Shown here in pieces: positions 1 to 8,129 of a stretch of DNA of 64,000 nucleotides. The notes below the pieces were generated by a model that was not told the origin of the DNA, made no database searches, and saw only the letters and a list, made by a program, of their open reading frames with translations. Every line of letters starts with the position of its first letter. Positions within the stretch are counted from its first letter, which is position 1. Both the position numbers and the translations under genes were made by a program. Location of the stretch: assembly GCA_017427415.1 (NCBI GenBank), contig JAFRSU010000072.1, forward strand, positions 1 to 64,000, written 5' to 3'. The stretch comes from Lachnospiraceae bacterium (lineage in GTDB: Bacteria; Bacillota; Clostridia; Lachnospirales; Lachnospiraceae).

Positions 1-195
1 AATTGGAAGCAATTCCTCATTCCAAGTCAGCGAATCATCATACTGACCGCCGGCCTTATACATGACACCCATCGGATTTACTCCCAGAATGTCATTGACG
101 GCATTGGTGACCATGTTGGTCTCCGATACCGTCTCCACAACACCCGTATTCACATCTTCCAGTTCCAAGACCAGATTTCCTGTATATCTCTTCAT
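1..195 (-). CDS. Partial phage tail-tip/fiber-region protein (N-terminal 65 residues)
   Basis: The reading frame opens with ATG at 193-195 and runs off the left window edge without a stop. An AGGAGG Shine-Dalgarno site sits in the tail of the preceding gene, about 6 nt upstream. It begins MKRYTGNLVLELEDVN and has no signal peptide or membrane segment in the visible part. It lies directly downstream of the tail hub gene, where siphoviruses usually encode tail-tip, fiber or upper-baseplate proteins. I do not recognise the family; the assignment rests on position only. Confidence 0.6.
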   Translation of the reverse strand, partial: MKRYTGNLVLELEDVNTGVVETVSETNMVTNAVNDILGVNPMGVMYKAGGQYDDSLTWNEELLPI

Positions 196-204
196 AAAAG
201 CCTC

Positions 205-2088
205 CTAACTATTGCTTCCCGGCACATCCACCGGCATAGCGAATCCGCCCACGCTTGTTCTTCCTGACTTCACATCGGAATAGAACCGCTTCACAGTTTC
301 TTTGATCTCCCAGACATCGCTCTCGGTGAATGCCTTCACCTGCAGCCTGTCAGTCTGAGAACCGTTGCCGATCCTGAACAGATCCACATACTCTTCAATA
401 TCGATCCTGCCGTCCCATGCAGCCGAAGCGCCCATGCTCTGACCGGAAATGGAAGCTATACACATACCGGTATCGACCGCAGCTGTGCCGCCTTCGCAGC
501 GCATATAGACATTGAAGATATTCGTGTAATTTGGCACCACATTCTCAATCGGATAATACAGAAGAATCGTGTGCCTTCCTGAGTGCCAGTTTTCCTGCGG
601 ATAATGCACCGGGATCATCTGGTTATTGAACTCAAAGGAAAAGATCACATCCACATGACCGTCCTCCTGCCAGCTCATCGGAAGAGATACCGTTATCGTC
701 TGCTCTTCCGTATTGCCGATTACCACCGGCTCTTCTTCAGGATCATCCGGATCCACTGGCAGATCATCAACCGGAACAGACGGAATCACCACATCCCCAG
801 ATGCTGTAACAGACCTTGTGGCCGGCTGAGCCGTCACATCAACGATTACCTGTCCAAAAAACTGAGCATGGTTCGCTTCAGTTGTGGCAAACTCTATGGA
901 AATGATCTTGGTATCCACATCCCTTACGGTAAATGCTGAAGCATTGGTGAATGTATGGATTCCGATCTTCCCTGCCTCAATCTGTGCCAAGAGCCCGGAG
1001 ATATTCTTATCATTCTTGCTCTTTGCCTGGGACAGCTTCGGATTCTTCCCCACGCACTTGATGCTCTGCCTGCCGCCGATCTTAATGCTGTTCGATGTAA
1101 TGCAGGCATACTTTGTGGCATCCGCCTGTCCTCCGGTAAATGAAAGGATATCTCCCACATCCAATGCCGGATTTCCAATAGTATCTGAATCAAACGGAAC
1201 ATAATTCACGACAGCCAGATCGTTCAGGATATTTGTGCAGAGCTGCCGCCTGGTCTCTTCAAGACCGAACTGCAAAAGTGGATTCACTCCCAGATTCATG
1301 GTCAACCCGTCATCCGGATCCAGCGCGTAATACTCCGCAATCTGAGTCCTAAGGTTCGTTGAAGAAACCGCTGTATATCTCGTGATAAAGTCCGAAAAGC
1401 TGGAAGTGAAGCGGTGCTTCCTCTCCACCGTCAGCACTGGCGTATTACCATATTTCCGAAGTTCCAGCTCCCCGGCTCTGTTGATCACGAAAAAACCGCC
1501 AAGCACCTGTCCCACATAGAACAGCACATCGCGATAAGTCTCAATATCATTATCAGAATAGATGGACAGATTTTCCGTCCCGTTCGGCATTGCTTCAATC
1601 GTTGCCCTATCCTGAGCCAGCGTTACCTCACAGGCTGTCGCACATAGCACCATAAAGTCATAAGCATTACCGATGGATTCCAGAGAAGTGAAAGCCTTCT
1701 CAAACCTCACCATGTAATCATAGGCTTTGATCTCCAGGCACTTTGCCTTCCTGTTCGCCTCCGATACCTCAAAGATCCCCATCGGTATCGTTTCATAAGA
1801 ACCGCCCGCAATCTGCAGATGATAAAACAACTCCACAATCGCATCTTCCAGCGTATACCTGTTGATCTCGGAGAATAGCGATATACCCATCTCCGCAGCG
1901 TACACCGTGCCGAGCTCGATCTCCGTACTTCCGCAGCACTGGCTCGTAATATATCCGCTGCCCTTGACCATATCATCCTGATCAAAGTCATAAACTGTTC
2001 CGGCAGTCGTAGTGATCCTGCCCGTCCAGTAATATTTTCTTGTATTCGCCTTCACTGCATTCAGGAAGGCGCTGCTCACTGGATACAT
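205..2088 (-). CDS. Phage tail hub / minor tail protein
   Basis: This 627-residue protein lies after the tape measure and distal-tail-like genes, the usual position of the siphovirus tail hub (gp27/Tal-like) that connects tail tube to tip. The first ~380 residues look like hub domains: an N-terminal 'PVSSAFLNAVKANTRKYYW' stretch, then alternating beta-rich segments. Residues ~430-460 form an acidic proline-rich linker (PVDDLPVDPDDPEEEP). The last ~170 residues are a beta-rich domain that may be a receptor-binding or carbohydrate-binding module. No peptidase motif was recognised. Start is ATG with a GGGGGG-type ribosome site. The next gene's RBS overlaps its stop. Function is inferred from gene order and general composition. 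Confidence 0.65.
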   Translation of the reverse strand: MYPVSSAFLNAVKANTRKYYWTGRITTTAGTVYDFDQDDMVKGSGYITSQCCGSTEIELGTVYAAEMGISLFSEINRYTLEDAIVELFYHLQIAGGSYETIPMGIFEVSEANRKAKCLEIKAYDYMVRFEKAFTSLESIGNAYDFMVLCATACEVTLAQDRATIEAMPNGTENLSIYSDNDIETYRDVLFYVGQVLGGFFVINRAGELELRKYGNTPVLTVERKHRFTSSFSDFITRYTAVSSTNLRTQIAEYYALDPDDGLTMNLGVNPLLQFGLEETRRQLCTNILNDLAVVNYVPFDSDTIGNPALDVGDILSFTGGQADATKYACITSNSIKIGGRQSIKCVGKNPKLSQAKSKNDKNISGLLAQIEAGKIGIHTFTNASAFTVRDVDTKIISIEFATTEANHAQFFGQVIVDVTAQPATRSVTASGDVVIPSVPVDDLPVDPDDPEEEPVVIGNTEEQTITVSLPMSWQEDGHVDVIFSFEFNNQMIPVHYPQENWHSGRHTILLYYPIENVVPNYTNIFNVYMRCEGGTAAVDTGMCIASISGQSMGASAAWDGRIDIEEYVDLFRIGNGSQTDRLQVKAFTESDVWEIKETVKRFYSDVKSGRTSVGGFAMPVDVPGSNS

Positions 2089-2099
2089 AGCCGCCCCCC

Positions 2100-2462
2100 T
2101 TAAAACTCTTTCAATGTGAAGGAAACCTCCCAGAGTGAACCATACGACGTATCTGAAACCAGCTTCACCTGATACCCGTCAATGTACATCTGCGTATTCA
2201 CGATGTTCATGGTCTCCAAGTCCAGATATCCCACCGTGATGCTTGCCAGCTTCTTATACGCCGAAAACTTATTGAGCCACTTCTTTGATACCCTGAAAGT
2301 GACCCCAATCTGTACCACACCTTCACGGACAACATCTCTCTGCGTGGTACCCGCCTCTGTCACACCGCCGCTGTCCGCCTCCACATCTGTCAAATTCACA
2401 GAATAAGAGGCAGGCTTCGGGATGTTCTCATTGTTAAAAACAAGATACTGCATATGAGCCAT
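2100..2462 (-). CDS. Phage distal-tail-region protein (hypothetical)
   Basis: A protein of 120 residues from the preferred ATG at 2460-2462, which has GGAGG 8 nt upstream. An in-frame GTG 15 nt earlier would overlap the tape measure stop and lacks a good site. It sits between tape measure and tail hub, where distal tail (Dit-like) or tail-completion proteins occur. It is beta-rich ('VQIGVTFRVSKKWLNKF', 'YQVKLVSDTSYGSLWEVSF') and soluble. It is shorter than classical Dit proteins (~250 residues). Small proteins of this type are common in Clostridial siphophage tail modules, but I cannot name the family. Confidence 0.6.
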   Translation of the reverse strand: MAHMQYLVFNNENIPKPASYSVNLTDVEADSGGVTEAGTTQRDVVREGVVQIGVTFRVSKKWLNKFSAYKKLASITVGYLDLETMNIVNTQMYIDGYQVKLVSDTSYGSLWEVSFTLKEF

Positions 2463-2463
2463 C

Positions 2464-5289
2464 TTACCTGCCTCCACTTCTTAGATTCATTCTCTGCTGA
2501 GCCGTAACCACGATCTCATCGATCATGTCACCGCCGATATAAACAGGGATCACGATATCCCCGGCAGCGCCTCCACCTGCAAGAGCCGTATTCAGCGCCG
2601 TATTGATACCGGAGATCAGATCTCCGCTCGACGCAGCTGATCCGGAATAACCTCCCTGTGCTGCCATCACCCTCGGAGTAATGGTCAGATCAGAAGTTAC
2701 GCCGTTCATAGCATTCTCGATCATGCCCCGGCTCTTCTCAATACCCTTTGCCAGACCACTGATAAAGTCCGGCATCCAGCTCTCATAATCCGTCAGAGGG
2801 CCTTCATCCGGTACGGAGAAATGCAGGAAGCTTCGGATCTTATTTGCAACCGAAGACACTGCATCCCCTACCTTACCAATCATGGACTTAATACCGTTCA
2901 CGATACCGTCGATGAAATCAGCGCCCCACTTAAAGGCTTCCGATGCCAGGTTCTTGACGAAATTGATCGCCTTGTCAAATCCGCTCTTCACCGCACCATA
3001 GATATTTCCGCAGACATTCTTGATGCCGTTCAGCATCGCATTGAACGCATTGGAAACAGCATTCTTTATGGCATTGGCCGCATTCGATACCGCAGACTTG
3101 ATATTATTCCACGCTGTCGTGACCGCATTTTTGATCGCGTTCACGATAGTTGTGATCGTATTCTTGATGCCGTTCCAGACCGTAGTAACCGCTGTCTTAA
3201 TGGCATTCAGCACCGTAGTGATTGCGGTCTTGATCCCGTTCCACGCCGTACTCAGGAAAGTGGAGATCGCATTTACCACAGTCGTGATAATCGACTTGAT
3301 TCCATTCCAGACTGTTGTGAAGAATGTCTTGATCGCATTGAACACCGTAGTAACGGTATTCTTAATAGCATTCCAGGCCGTTGTCAGGAACGTGCTGATT
3401 GCGTTCACCACCGTCGTGAAAATATTCTTGATTCCTTCCCACAATCCGGAGAAGAAATCCTTGATCGCATTCCAGACCGTTGTTGCCGTGGTCTTGATTG
3501 CTTCCCATGCTGCCTGGAAGAATGCCTTCAATGCTTCCCATACGGCAATGGCAATCTCCTTGATGCTCTCCCATAGGTCGATCCAGAACTGCCGGAACTC
3601 TTCGCAATTGTTCCAGAGATAAATGAACGCTGCCACCAAAGCCACGATTGCCGCGATAATCAGCACATACGGATTCGCCGCGCATACAGCATTGAACGCC
3701 GCAAATACACCCTTCGCCGCATTGATCACGCCCGCCAGCTTCGGAATGATGGTCATGATCGTACCGATAGCCGAAATGACTTTTCCGACTATGATCAGCA
3801 CCGGACCGATTGCAGCCGCCACCAAAGCAACCGTGACAATGACCTTCCTTGTACCTTCATCCATCGAATTGAGCCAGTCCACAAACTTCTGGATCCATCC
3901 GACAATAGTTCGGATCGCAGGCATCAGCAATTCACCAAAGGAAATCGCCAGCTCTTCCAGCTGAGACTTCAATATCTGCAGCTGACCAGCAAGGTTATCA
4001 TTCATGGTCTCAGCCATACTTGCCGCAGAACCATCGCAGTCATCAATCGCACTGGAAAGCTTGTTGATATCCGCTTCTCCGGCGTTCATCAGAGCCAGGA
4101 ATCCGGACATTGCATTCTTGCCGACAAGACTTTCAGCCGCTGCCGCCTTTTCAGATTCAGACAATCCCGAAAATGCAGTTCTGCAATCAGCCAGAATGTC
4201 CGACAGATCCCTCATAGAGCCGTCTGCATTGGTTGTTGCAACCGTAACCTCTCCGATAGAAGACCCACAGATTTTCACTTCCCCAGACAGGTTATTCATG
4301 ATCGTCCTGAGAGAAGTACCTGCCTGAGATCCCTTGATACCGGCATTGGCCATCAGGCCGATTGCTTCCGCCGTATCCTCCGCAGAGAATCCCAGAGCAC
4401 CGGCGATCGGAGCACAATACTTGAAGGTCTCACCCATCATGGAGACGTTCGTATTCGCGTTACTGGAAGCAGCCGCAAGGATATCTGCAAAATGCCCAGA
4501 ATCCTTCGCTGTAAGTCCAAAAGCCGTCAGAGCGTCAGTCACGATATCGGAAGTGGTAGCCAGATCCTCACCAGAAGCTGCAGCCAGGTTCATGACACCT
4601 TCAATACCGGAAAGCATATCCTCCGTCTTCCAGCCGGCCATCGCCATGTAGTTCATGGCTTCCGCCGCCTCGGATGCAGAGAACTTTGTCTTCTCGCCCA
4701 TCTCACGGGCTTTATCCCGAAGTGCTTCCAGATCAGAACCTGTCGCACCGGATACAGCCGCCACCTTGCTCATGGCGGAATCAAAATCAGCGGCAGTCTT
4801 CACCGCCGCCGTACCTAATCCCACAACACCCAGAGTCACAGGCATGAACTTCTTTCCGACATTGGTAACATTGTCACCAACCGTCTTCAGCTTTTCGCCT
4901 TTTGCAGCGATCTCCTGAAGAGCCGTGCCGGACTGTCTTGCCTGTTCCTCCAAAGACTTCAACTTCGCCTCGGTCTCAGCGATCTCACGCTGCAGACCAT
5001 CATACTGATCCTGCGTGATCGTTCCATCCTTCAGCGCCTGCTCTGCCTGTTCAGCTGCTGTCTTCAAGGTCTCCAGCTTTTCCTTCGTTTCCTTGACGGC
5101 ATCCCCCAGGAGCCTGTGCTTCTGTGCAAGCAGTTCCGTATTCCCCGGATCAAGTTTCAGGAGCTTATCGACATCACGCAGCTGGCTCTGAGTATTTCTG
5201 ATCTCTGTATTTACGCCCTTAAGGGCTGTCTGTAGTTTGGTGGTATCGCCGCCGATCTCTACGGTGATACCCTGGATCCGTCCAGCCAT
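2464..5289 (-). CDS. Phage tail tape measure protein
   Basis: This 941-residue protein sets tail length and fills the tail tube before ejection. Residues ~1-150 are coiled coil (LQTALKGVNTEIRNTQSQL). A tape-measure core domain follows at ~170-480, including 'FDSAMSKVAAVSGATGSDL' and 'GLMANAGIKGSQAGTSLRT', typical of the TIGR01760 family. Hydrophobic segments lie near 490-530 and 560-590. Residues ~605-760 are degenerate 22-residue repeats with regularly spaced Trp and Ile-Lys. The C-terminus has the Firmicutes signature 'SFLHFSVPDEGPLTDYESWMPDFI'. The start is ATG with GGAGGGACAT upstream. It follows an inserted gene and a terminator, so it may be transcribed by read-through or its own promoter. 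Confidence 0.95.
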   Translation of the reverse strand: MAGRIQGITVEIGGDTTKLQTALKGVNTEIRNTQSQLRDVDKLLKLDPGNTELLAQKHRLLGDAVKETKEKLETLKTAAEQAEQALKDGTITQDQYDGLQREIAETEAKLKSLEEQARQSGTALQEIAAKGEKLKTVGDNVTNVGKKFMPVTLGVVGLGTAAVKTAADFDSAMSKVAAVSGATGSDLEALRDKAREMGEKTKFSASEAAEAMNYMAMAGWKTEDMLSGIEGVMNLAAASGEDLATTSDIVTDALTAFGLTAKDSGHFADILAAASSNANTNVSMMGETFKYCAPIAGALGFSAEDTAEAIGLMANAGIKGSQAGTSLRTIMNNLSGEVKICGSSIGEVTVATTNADGSMRDLSDILADCRTAFSGLSESEKAAAAESLVGKNAMSGFLALMNAGEADINKLSSAIDDCDGSAASMAETMNDNLAGQLQILKSQLEELAISFGELLMPAIRTIVGWIQKFVDWLNSMDEGTRKVIVTVALVAAAIGPVLIIVGKVISAIGTIMTIIPKLAGVINAAKGVFAAFNAVCAANPYVLIIAAIVALVAAFIYLWNNCEEFRQFWIDLWESIKEIAIAVWEALKAFFQAAWEAIKTTATTVWNAIKDFFSGLWEGIKNIFTTVVNAISTFLTTAWNAIKNTVTTVFNAIKTFFTTVWNGIKSIITTVVNAISTFLSTAWNGIKTAITTVLNAIKTAVTTVWNGIKNTITTIVNAIKNAVTTAWNNIKSAVSNAANAIKNAVSNAFNAMLNGIKNVCGNIYGAVKSGFDKAINFVKNLASEAFKWGADFIDGIVNGIKSMIGKVGDAVSSVANKIRSFLHFSVPDEGPLTDYESWMPDFISGLAKGIEKSRGMIENAMNGVTSDLTITPRVMAAQGGYSGSAASSGDLISGINTALNTALAGGGAAGDIVIPVYIGGDMIDEIVVTAQQRMNLRSGGR
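3000..3540 (-). repeat. Degenerate ~66-bp tandem repeats inside the tape measure gene
   Basis: The coding strand repeats an element encoding about 22 residues built around 'TTVWNAIK...TTVVNAISTF'. Trp/Asn-Ala-Ile-Lys positions recur at constant spacing for at least seven copies. On the given strand the repeats show as recurrent 'ttccagaccgt', 'gcattc' and 'ttgat' blocks. Such helical periodicity is typical of the rod part of tape measure proteins; a change in copy number would change tail length. Confidence 0.7.
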
Positions 5290-5314
5290 CTATGTCCCTC
5301 CTTCCTGATTTTGG

Positions 5315-5345
5315 GTAAAAGAAAAGAGCCGATTTCTCGACTCTT
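5315..5345 (-). terminator. Rho-independent terminator after the moron gene
   Basis: On the minus strand a 9-bp stem (AAGAGTCGA / TCGGCTCTT, one G-U pair) with a GAAA loop is followed by TTTCTTTTA. It lies between the stop of the 222-residue gene and the tape measure start, so it would end the transcript of the inserted gene. Confidence 0.7.
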
Positions 5346-5376
5346 CTTAAAGATCTTATTTGTAAAAACCTTTTCT

Positions 5377-6045
5377 CTATACAGAGATGTTTACAGATTT
5401 TCTTGTAAGTATTTCTCCGTATTCTCCATAGCCTTTTACCAACATACTTTCTACCGATTCTCTCGTTACACTATCCAGAGCACCGGCAGGTAATGATCTT
5501 CCTTTTGCAGGTTTCCACGAAGGATCTGCCTGCTTACATGCGTCAGTAAATGCCTTTTCATAAGCTTCTTCATATTGCTGTAATGTCCAGGAACCCTTAA
5601 GGCGATCTTCCTTAGGCAAACTGCGCTGTAGATTCGTATAAATCTCATTACGATAGCTTCGATCTCCTGTACCTGTACCATAATCATTCTGAAACGCCCT
5701 TTTTGTTGCTTGAAAGATTTCTTCCTTAGCTTTATCAGGGATATCTATAATCTTATGTCGTTGAGACATCGGTATTCCATTGGCAACCAATCCTGTCAAA
5801 CCAGAAACAGGATCTTTCATATCTCCGTTTGCATCAAAATTCTGCATGAGATTCTTGATTGCTTGCGGATTCGTATATCCTACTGCAGCACCTGCTGAGG
5901 AAGTCATCATTTTCATTGCAGCTTTATACTGCTTACTGTTTGTATCAATTCCCGCTTGTTTCAGCATATTTTTCCCACCCTTACTATTGACGGGCATCCC
6001 AGACATCTGCTGAAACATCGTACTAAAATCTCTAATCATCAACAT
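5377..6045 (-). CDS. Moron-type protein of unknown function in the tail module
   Basis: This 222-residue soluble protein begins MLMIRDFSTMFQQMSG and is preceded by a strong AAGGAGG. It interrupts the usual order tail chaperone -> tape measure, with ~120 nt of structured leader before it and its own terminator after it. That is the architecture of a moron (autonomous cargo gene). Around residue 70 there is a DANGDMKDP loop resembling a calcium-binding loop, and 'LPAGALDSVTRESVESML' near the C-terminus. It resembles uncharacterised Lachnospiraceae proteins of the 'IDTNSKQYKA' type, which I believe fall in DUF3879 but cannot confirm. No catalytic motif is visible. It could be a host-fitness or superinfection-exclusion factor; this is a guess. 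Confidence 0.6.
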   Translation of the reverse strand: MLMIRDFSTMFQQMSGMPVNSKGGKNMLKQAGIDTNSKQYKAAMKMMTSSAGAAVGYTNPQAIKNLMQNFDANGDMKDPVSGLTGLVANGIPMSQRHKIIDIPDKAKEEIFQATKRAFQNDYGTGTGDRSYRNEIYTNLQRSLPKEDRLKGSWTLQQYEEAYEKAFTDACKQADPSWKPAKGRSLPAGALDSVTRESVESMLVKGYGEYGEILTRKSVNISV

Positions 6046-6165
6046 AAAAATTTACCTCCTTGTAAACTTTTTTGCTGTTTTCCGTACAGCAAAAGATGGA
6101 GAATATACTCCTCCAATCTCTATATCGACATCCAACAGCAAAATCTTAACAAGGAAATAAATTTT
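6046..6165 (-). promoter_or_regulatory. Structured leader upstream of the moron gene
   Basis: The 120-nt gap contains a perfect 9-bp inverted repeat TTTTGCTGT / ACAGCAAAA (6070-6078 and 6086-6094), a further TTTTGCTGT-like copy near 6135, and a near-palindrome GGAGAATATACTCC (6098-6111). These look like operator or mRNA hairpins and are consistent with independent regulation of the moron. No clear -35/-10 pair was identified. Confidence 0.4.
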
Positions 6166-6351
6166 TTAGAATCGATCCATATCATCCTGACTTGCCAACT
6201 GATCATGCGGCTCATCATCTCTCTGGAGCTCCGTGTACATATCCAGCACGGTTCCGATCGTCAGCAGATCCAATTCACTGATATGGATTCCTAACTGTAC
6301 GCACCGGAGCAACAGGAGCGGCGTTGTCATTTCCCGGTCATTCGCTCGAAG
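6166..6351 (-). CDS. Tail assembly chaperone T extension, made by -1 frameshift from the G gene
   Basis: The minus-strand sequence at the end of the G gene reads AGT AAA AAA AAC, giving the classic slippery heptamer A AAA AAC. After a -1 slip the frame stays open for 61 codons and ends TAA at 6166-6168. The product includes 'TTPLLLLRCVQLGIHISELD', a sequence type found in the T part of Firmicutes tail chaperones. An ATG occurs seven codons after the slip but has no ribosome site. In lambda and relatives the GT fusion binds tape measure protein during tail assembly. Confidence 0.85.
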   Translation of the reverse strand, partial: LRANDREMTTPLLLLRCVQLGIHISELDLLTIGTVLDMYTELQRDDEPHDQLASQDDMDRF

Positions 6352-6707
6352 TTTTTTTTACTCTCCACCTGCGTCTGCACATTCAGACCCCAGAGCTCAA
6401 TGATCTCCGGCAGCACCTGGTAGATGGAAAATGTCCCGAACTGATCCAGCCATTCATCCGGCGTATCCGGAACACCCTGGGGATCCGCATGCTTCGCCAT
6501 AATGTAGCTGATATCCTCAAACAGCTCCAGCGAAAAGGAATCCAGTGCGGAATTCTCGGGATCGTTCTCATCAATGCTTTTCTGCAGATCATGAAGATCC
6601 TTATAGATATCCCTGTGGAACTTGTTTCTGTATATCCTCGGAATGGCTGCGGAAGCCCTGAAGGTCACGTCCTTGCCATCGATATTCACTGTCTTTGTAA
6701 GTGCCAT
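6327..6707 (-). CDS. Tail assembly chaperone G
   Basis: A protein of 126 residues from ATG 6705-6707, with GGAGG 8 nt upstream. The longer reading (five residues more) begins at TTG and would overlap the RBS. It starts MALTKTVNIDGKDVTFRAS, which is typical of Firmicutes gpG-like chaperones encoded directly downstream of the major tail protein. Most ribosomes end at TGA 6327-6329; a minority should shift at the A AAA AAC site (codons over 6351-6357) to make the longer GT protein. Position and sequence agree. Confidence 0.88.
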   Translation of the reverse strand: MALTKTVNIDGKDVTFRASAAIPRIYRNKFHRDIYKDLHDLQKSIDENDPENSALDSFSLELFEDISYIMAKHADPQGVPDTPDEWLDQFGTFSIYQVLPEIIELWGLNVQTQVESKKNFERMTGK

Positions 6708-6732
6708 TTCACTTTCCTCCAATCATAAGAAT

Positions 6733-6755
6733 GGGCAGAGCGTAAAGCCCTGCCC
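6733..6755 (-). terminator. Hairpin after the major tail protein gene
   Basis: GGGCAGGGC-TTTAC-GCTCTGCCC forms a 9-bp stem with one mismatch, between the major tail gene stop and the chaperone RBS. There is no long U-tract, so it is likely a partial terminator or 3'-end stabiliser that favours major tail protein expression. Confidence 0.5.
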
Positions 6756-6764
6756 TTAAATGAA

Positions 6765-7625
6765 TCAACCCTGTCCGTTCTTTGTCACCGTTACGGTATA
6801 AGCCGTGCTGGTGCATCCGGTCTTGCTCGCGATTACGGTCACGGTATTGGTTCCGCTCTCCCAGGTCGCGTCATTGCCGCTGGTATGAGCCGCACCATTT
6901 ACCAGAATCGTGACCGCCGTTCCGCTTGCAGCCGTAGCCGATACAGCATCCTCATCATTTACGGTTTCTGCCGTATAAGAGGTGGTACCGGCATCAAAAG
7001 CAGGCGTCAGCTGAAGACTTCCAATCGTGATTCCAGAAAGAACAGCCGATATTTGAGCGGTTTCAGACTGATAAACATTAGAATACCAGCCGTTATAAAC
7101 CGCATCCGAAGTGTTAGACCCGGTCTTAACCTTTACAACGCCACTCGGAAGAGGCGTTGCCTTAATCTCCAGCTTCTCTGTCTGAACTTCCTTGGAATCT
7201 TCGTTAGTCTTGCCTTCAATTGTCGGTCTTGCAGCCGTACAGTAATACATACAGTGCCTGATCTTTTTCTTGTCTCCGGAAAACTCAAACAAAAGAGCAA
7301 AATGTTCAGGCTCAACCGTAGAATTCTCTACCAGAACACCGTTTGCATCCTCAGTTTCCTTAAGGATATCCTTGCGGAAGCTGTCCGGGATTAACGCGAT
7401 CTCCAGATCACCCGAATATCCATTATTCGCAACCGTGGTGTAATAAACCATATCGTCCGCATAAAACGGCTCGGTATCACCCTCCGGATCCAGCGACAGG
7501 TTCACTGCACCGGGAATCGCGATAGGCGTACCAAATGTCACGGCATTGGTATCCGGATCAAGGGTAGCCTTCGCATAATGGCAGTTCTTAAGGCCGAACT
7601 TCACCTTGTTATTCGTACTCGACAT
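6765..7625 (-). CDS. Major tail tube protein with C-terminal cadherin-like/Ig-like decoration domain
   Basis: A 286-residue protein. The N-terminal ~190 residues match the phi13-type major tail protein: 'VKFGLKNCHYAKATLD', 'DDMVYYTTVANNGYSGDLEIALIP', 'FALLFEFSGDKKKIRHCMYYC'. Residues ~195-283 are an extra domain, 'GSLQLTPAFDAGTTSYTAE' to 'TSTAYTVTVTK', with the spacing of cadherin-like beta-sandwich (PF12733-type) or Ig-like phage decoration domains. Such domains protrude from tails and can bind surface glycans. Start ATG with an AGAGAGG-type site. It is followed by a hairpin and the chaperone gene. Confidence 0.85.
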   Translation of the reverse strand: MSSTNNKVKFGLKNCHYAKATLDPDTNAVTFGTPIAIPGAVNLSLDPEGDTEPFYADDMVYYTTVANNGYSGDLEIALIPDSFRKDILKETEDANGVLVENSTVEPEHFALLFEFSGDKKKIRHCMYYCTAARPTIEGKTNEDSKEVQTEKLEIKATPLPSGVVKVKTGSNTSDAVYNGWYSNVYQSETAQISAVLSGITIGSLQLTPAFDAGTTSYTAETVNDEDAVSATAASGTAVTILVNGAAHTSGNDATWESGTNTVTVIASKTGCTSTAYTVTVTKNGQG

Positions 7626-7643
7626 AATTAACCTCTCTTTCCG

Positions 7644-7961
7644 CTATACCGTCATCTGGTACAGCACTTCGTATAGTTTTTCTGATTCGATCCATACCTC
7701 CGATTTGTTCCAGAACAGTTCATGCTCATTCAGCACAGCCTCAACCCTGTCCTCCAGTTCTGGATCCTTCTCGTCGGTATAAAGTTCAATGCTCAGGTTG
7801 GAAAACTCCACATAGACCACGTTGTCTGCGGCAAAGTTCTCCGAACCCGGAAATAAAAAGCAGATGAACGGCGGATCAGGACTTTCCCCTTCTGCGAAAT
7901 GGTCATACGCAAATGGAATCTCCATTTCAGCCAGCATCTGCATTACATCTTCATGCGTCAT
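7644..7961 (-). CDS. Tail terminator/completion-like protein
   Basis: A protein of 105 residues from ATG 7959-7961, which has GGGAGG 7 nt upstream. The frame extends 24 codons further but overlaps the small Cys-rich gene in another frame. It begins MTHEDVMQMLAEMEIPFAYD and contains 'LSIELYTDEKDPELEDRVEAVL', typical of small proteins between gp10-like and major tail genes in Firmicutes siphophages (tail terminator position). Soluble and acidic. Function from order. Confidence 0.65.
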   Translation of the reverse strand: MTHEDVMQMLAEMEIPFAYDHFAEGESPDPPFICFLFPGSENFAADNVVYVEFSNLSIELYTDEKDPELEDRVEAVLNEHELFWNKSEVWIESEKLYEVLYQMTV

Positions 7962-8127
7962 CCTTCTTCCTCCCGATATCAATGATGCATTCTGCAGCAT
8001 GACGGCAAACCGGGCAGTTATAGGGATAACCACGACAATCCTCGCCCCTTCGGGTACCGTGATATATAAGAACTCCGATCACTGATATCCCAATGGCGAT
8101 CATGAATAACAAAAGCAATATCTCCAT
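7951..8127 (-). CDS. Small Cys-rich membrane protein (58 residues) in the head-tail module
   Basis: ATG at 8125-8127 follows AAAGGCGG and sits two bases before the stop of the gp10-like gene; TGA is at 7951-7953. The frame overlaps the next gene by 11 nt, so translation is probably coupled. Residues 3-22 are a hydrophobic segment (ILLLLFMIAIGISVIGVLIY). It is followed by CRGYPYNCPVCRHAAEC, a C-x6-C-x2-C-x5-C pattern that could bind metal or form disulphides. The topology suggests one membrane anchor with a small Cys knuckle. I do not know the family. The well-placed RBS and tight packing argue that it is a real gene. Confidence 0.65.
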   Translation of the reverse strand: MEILLLLFMIAIGISVIGVLIYHGTRRGEDCRGYPYNCPVCRHAAECIIDIGRKKDDA

Positions 8128-8129
8128 CT

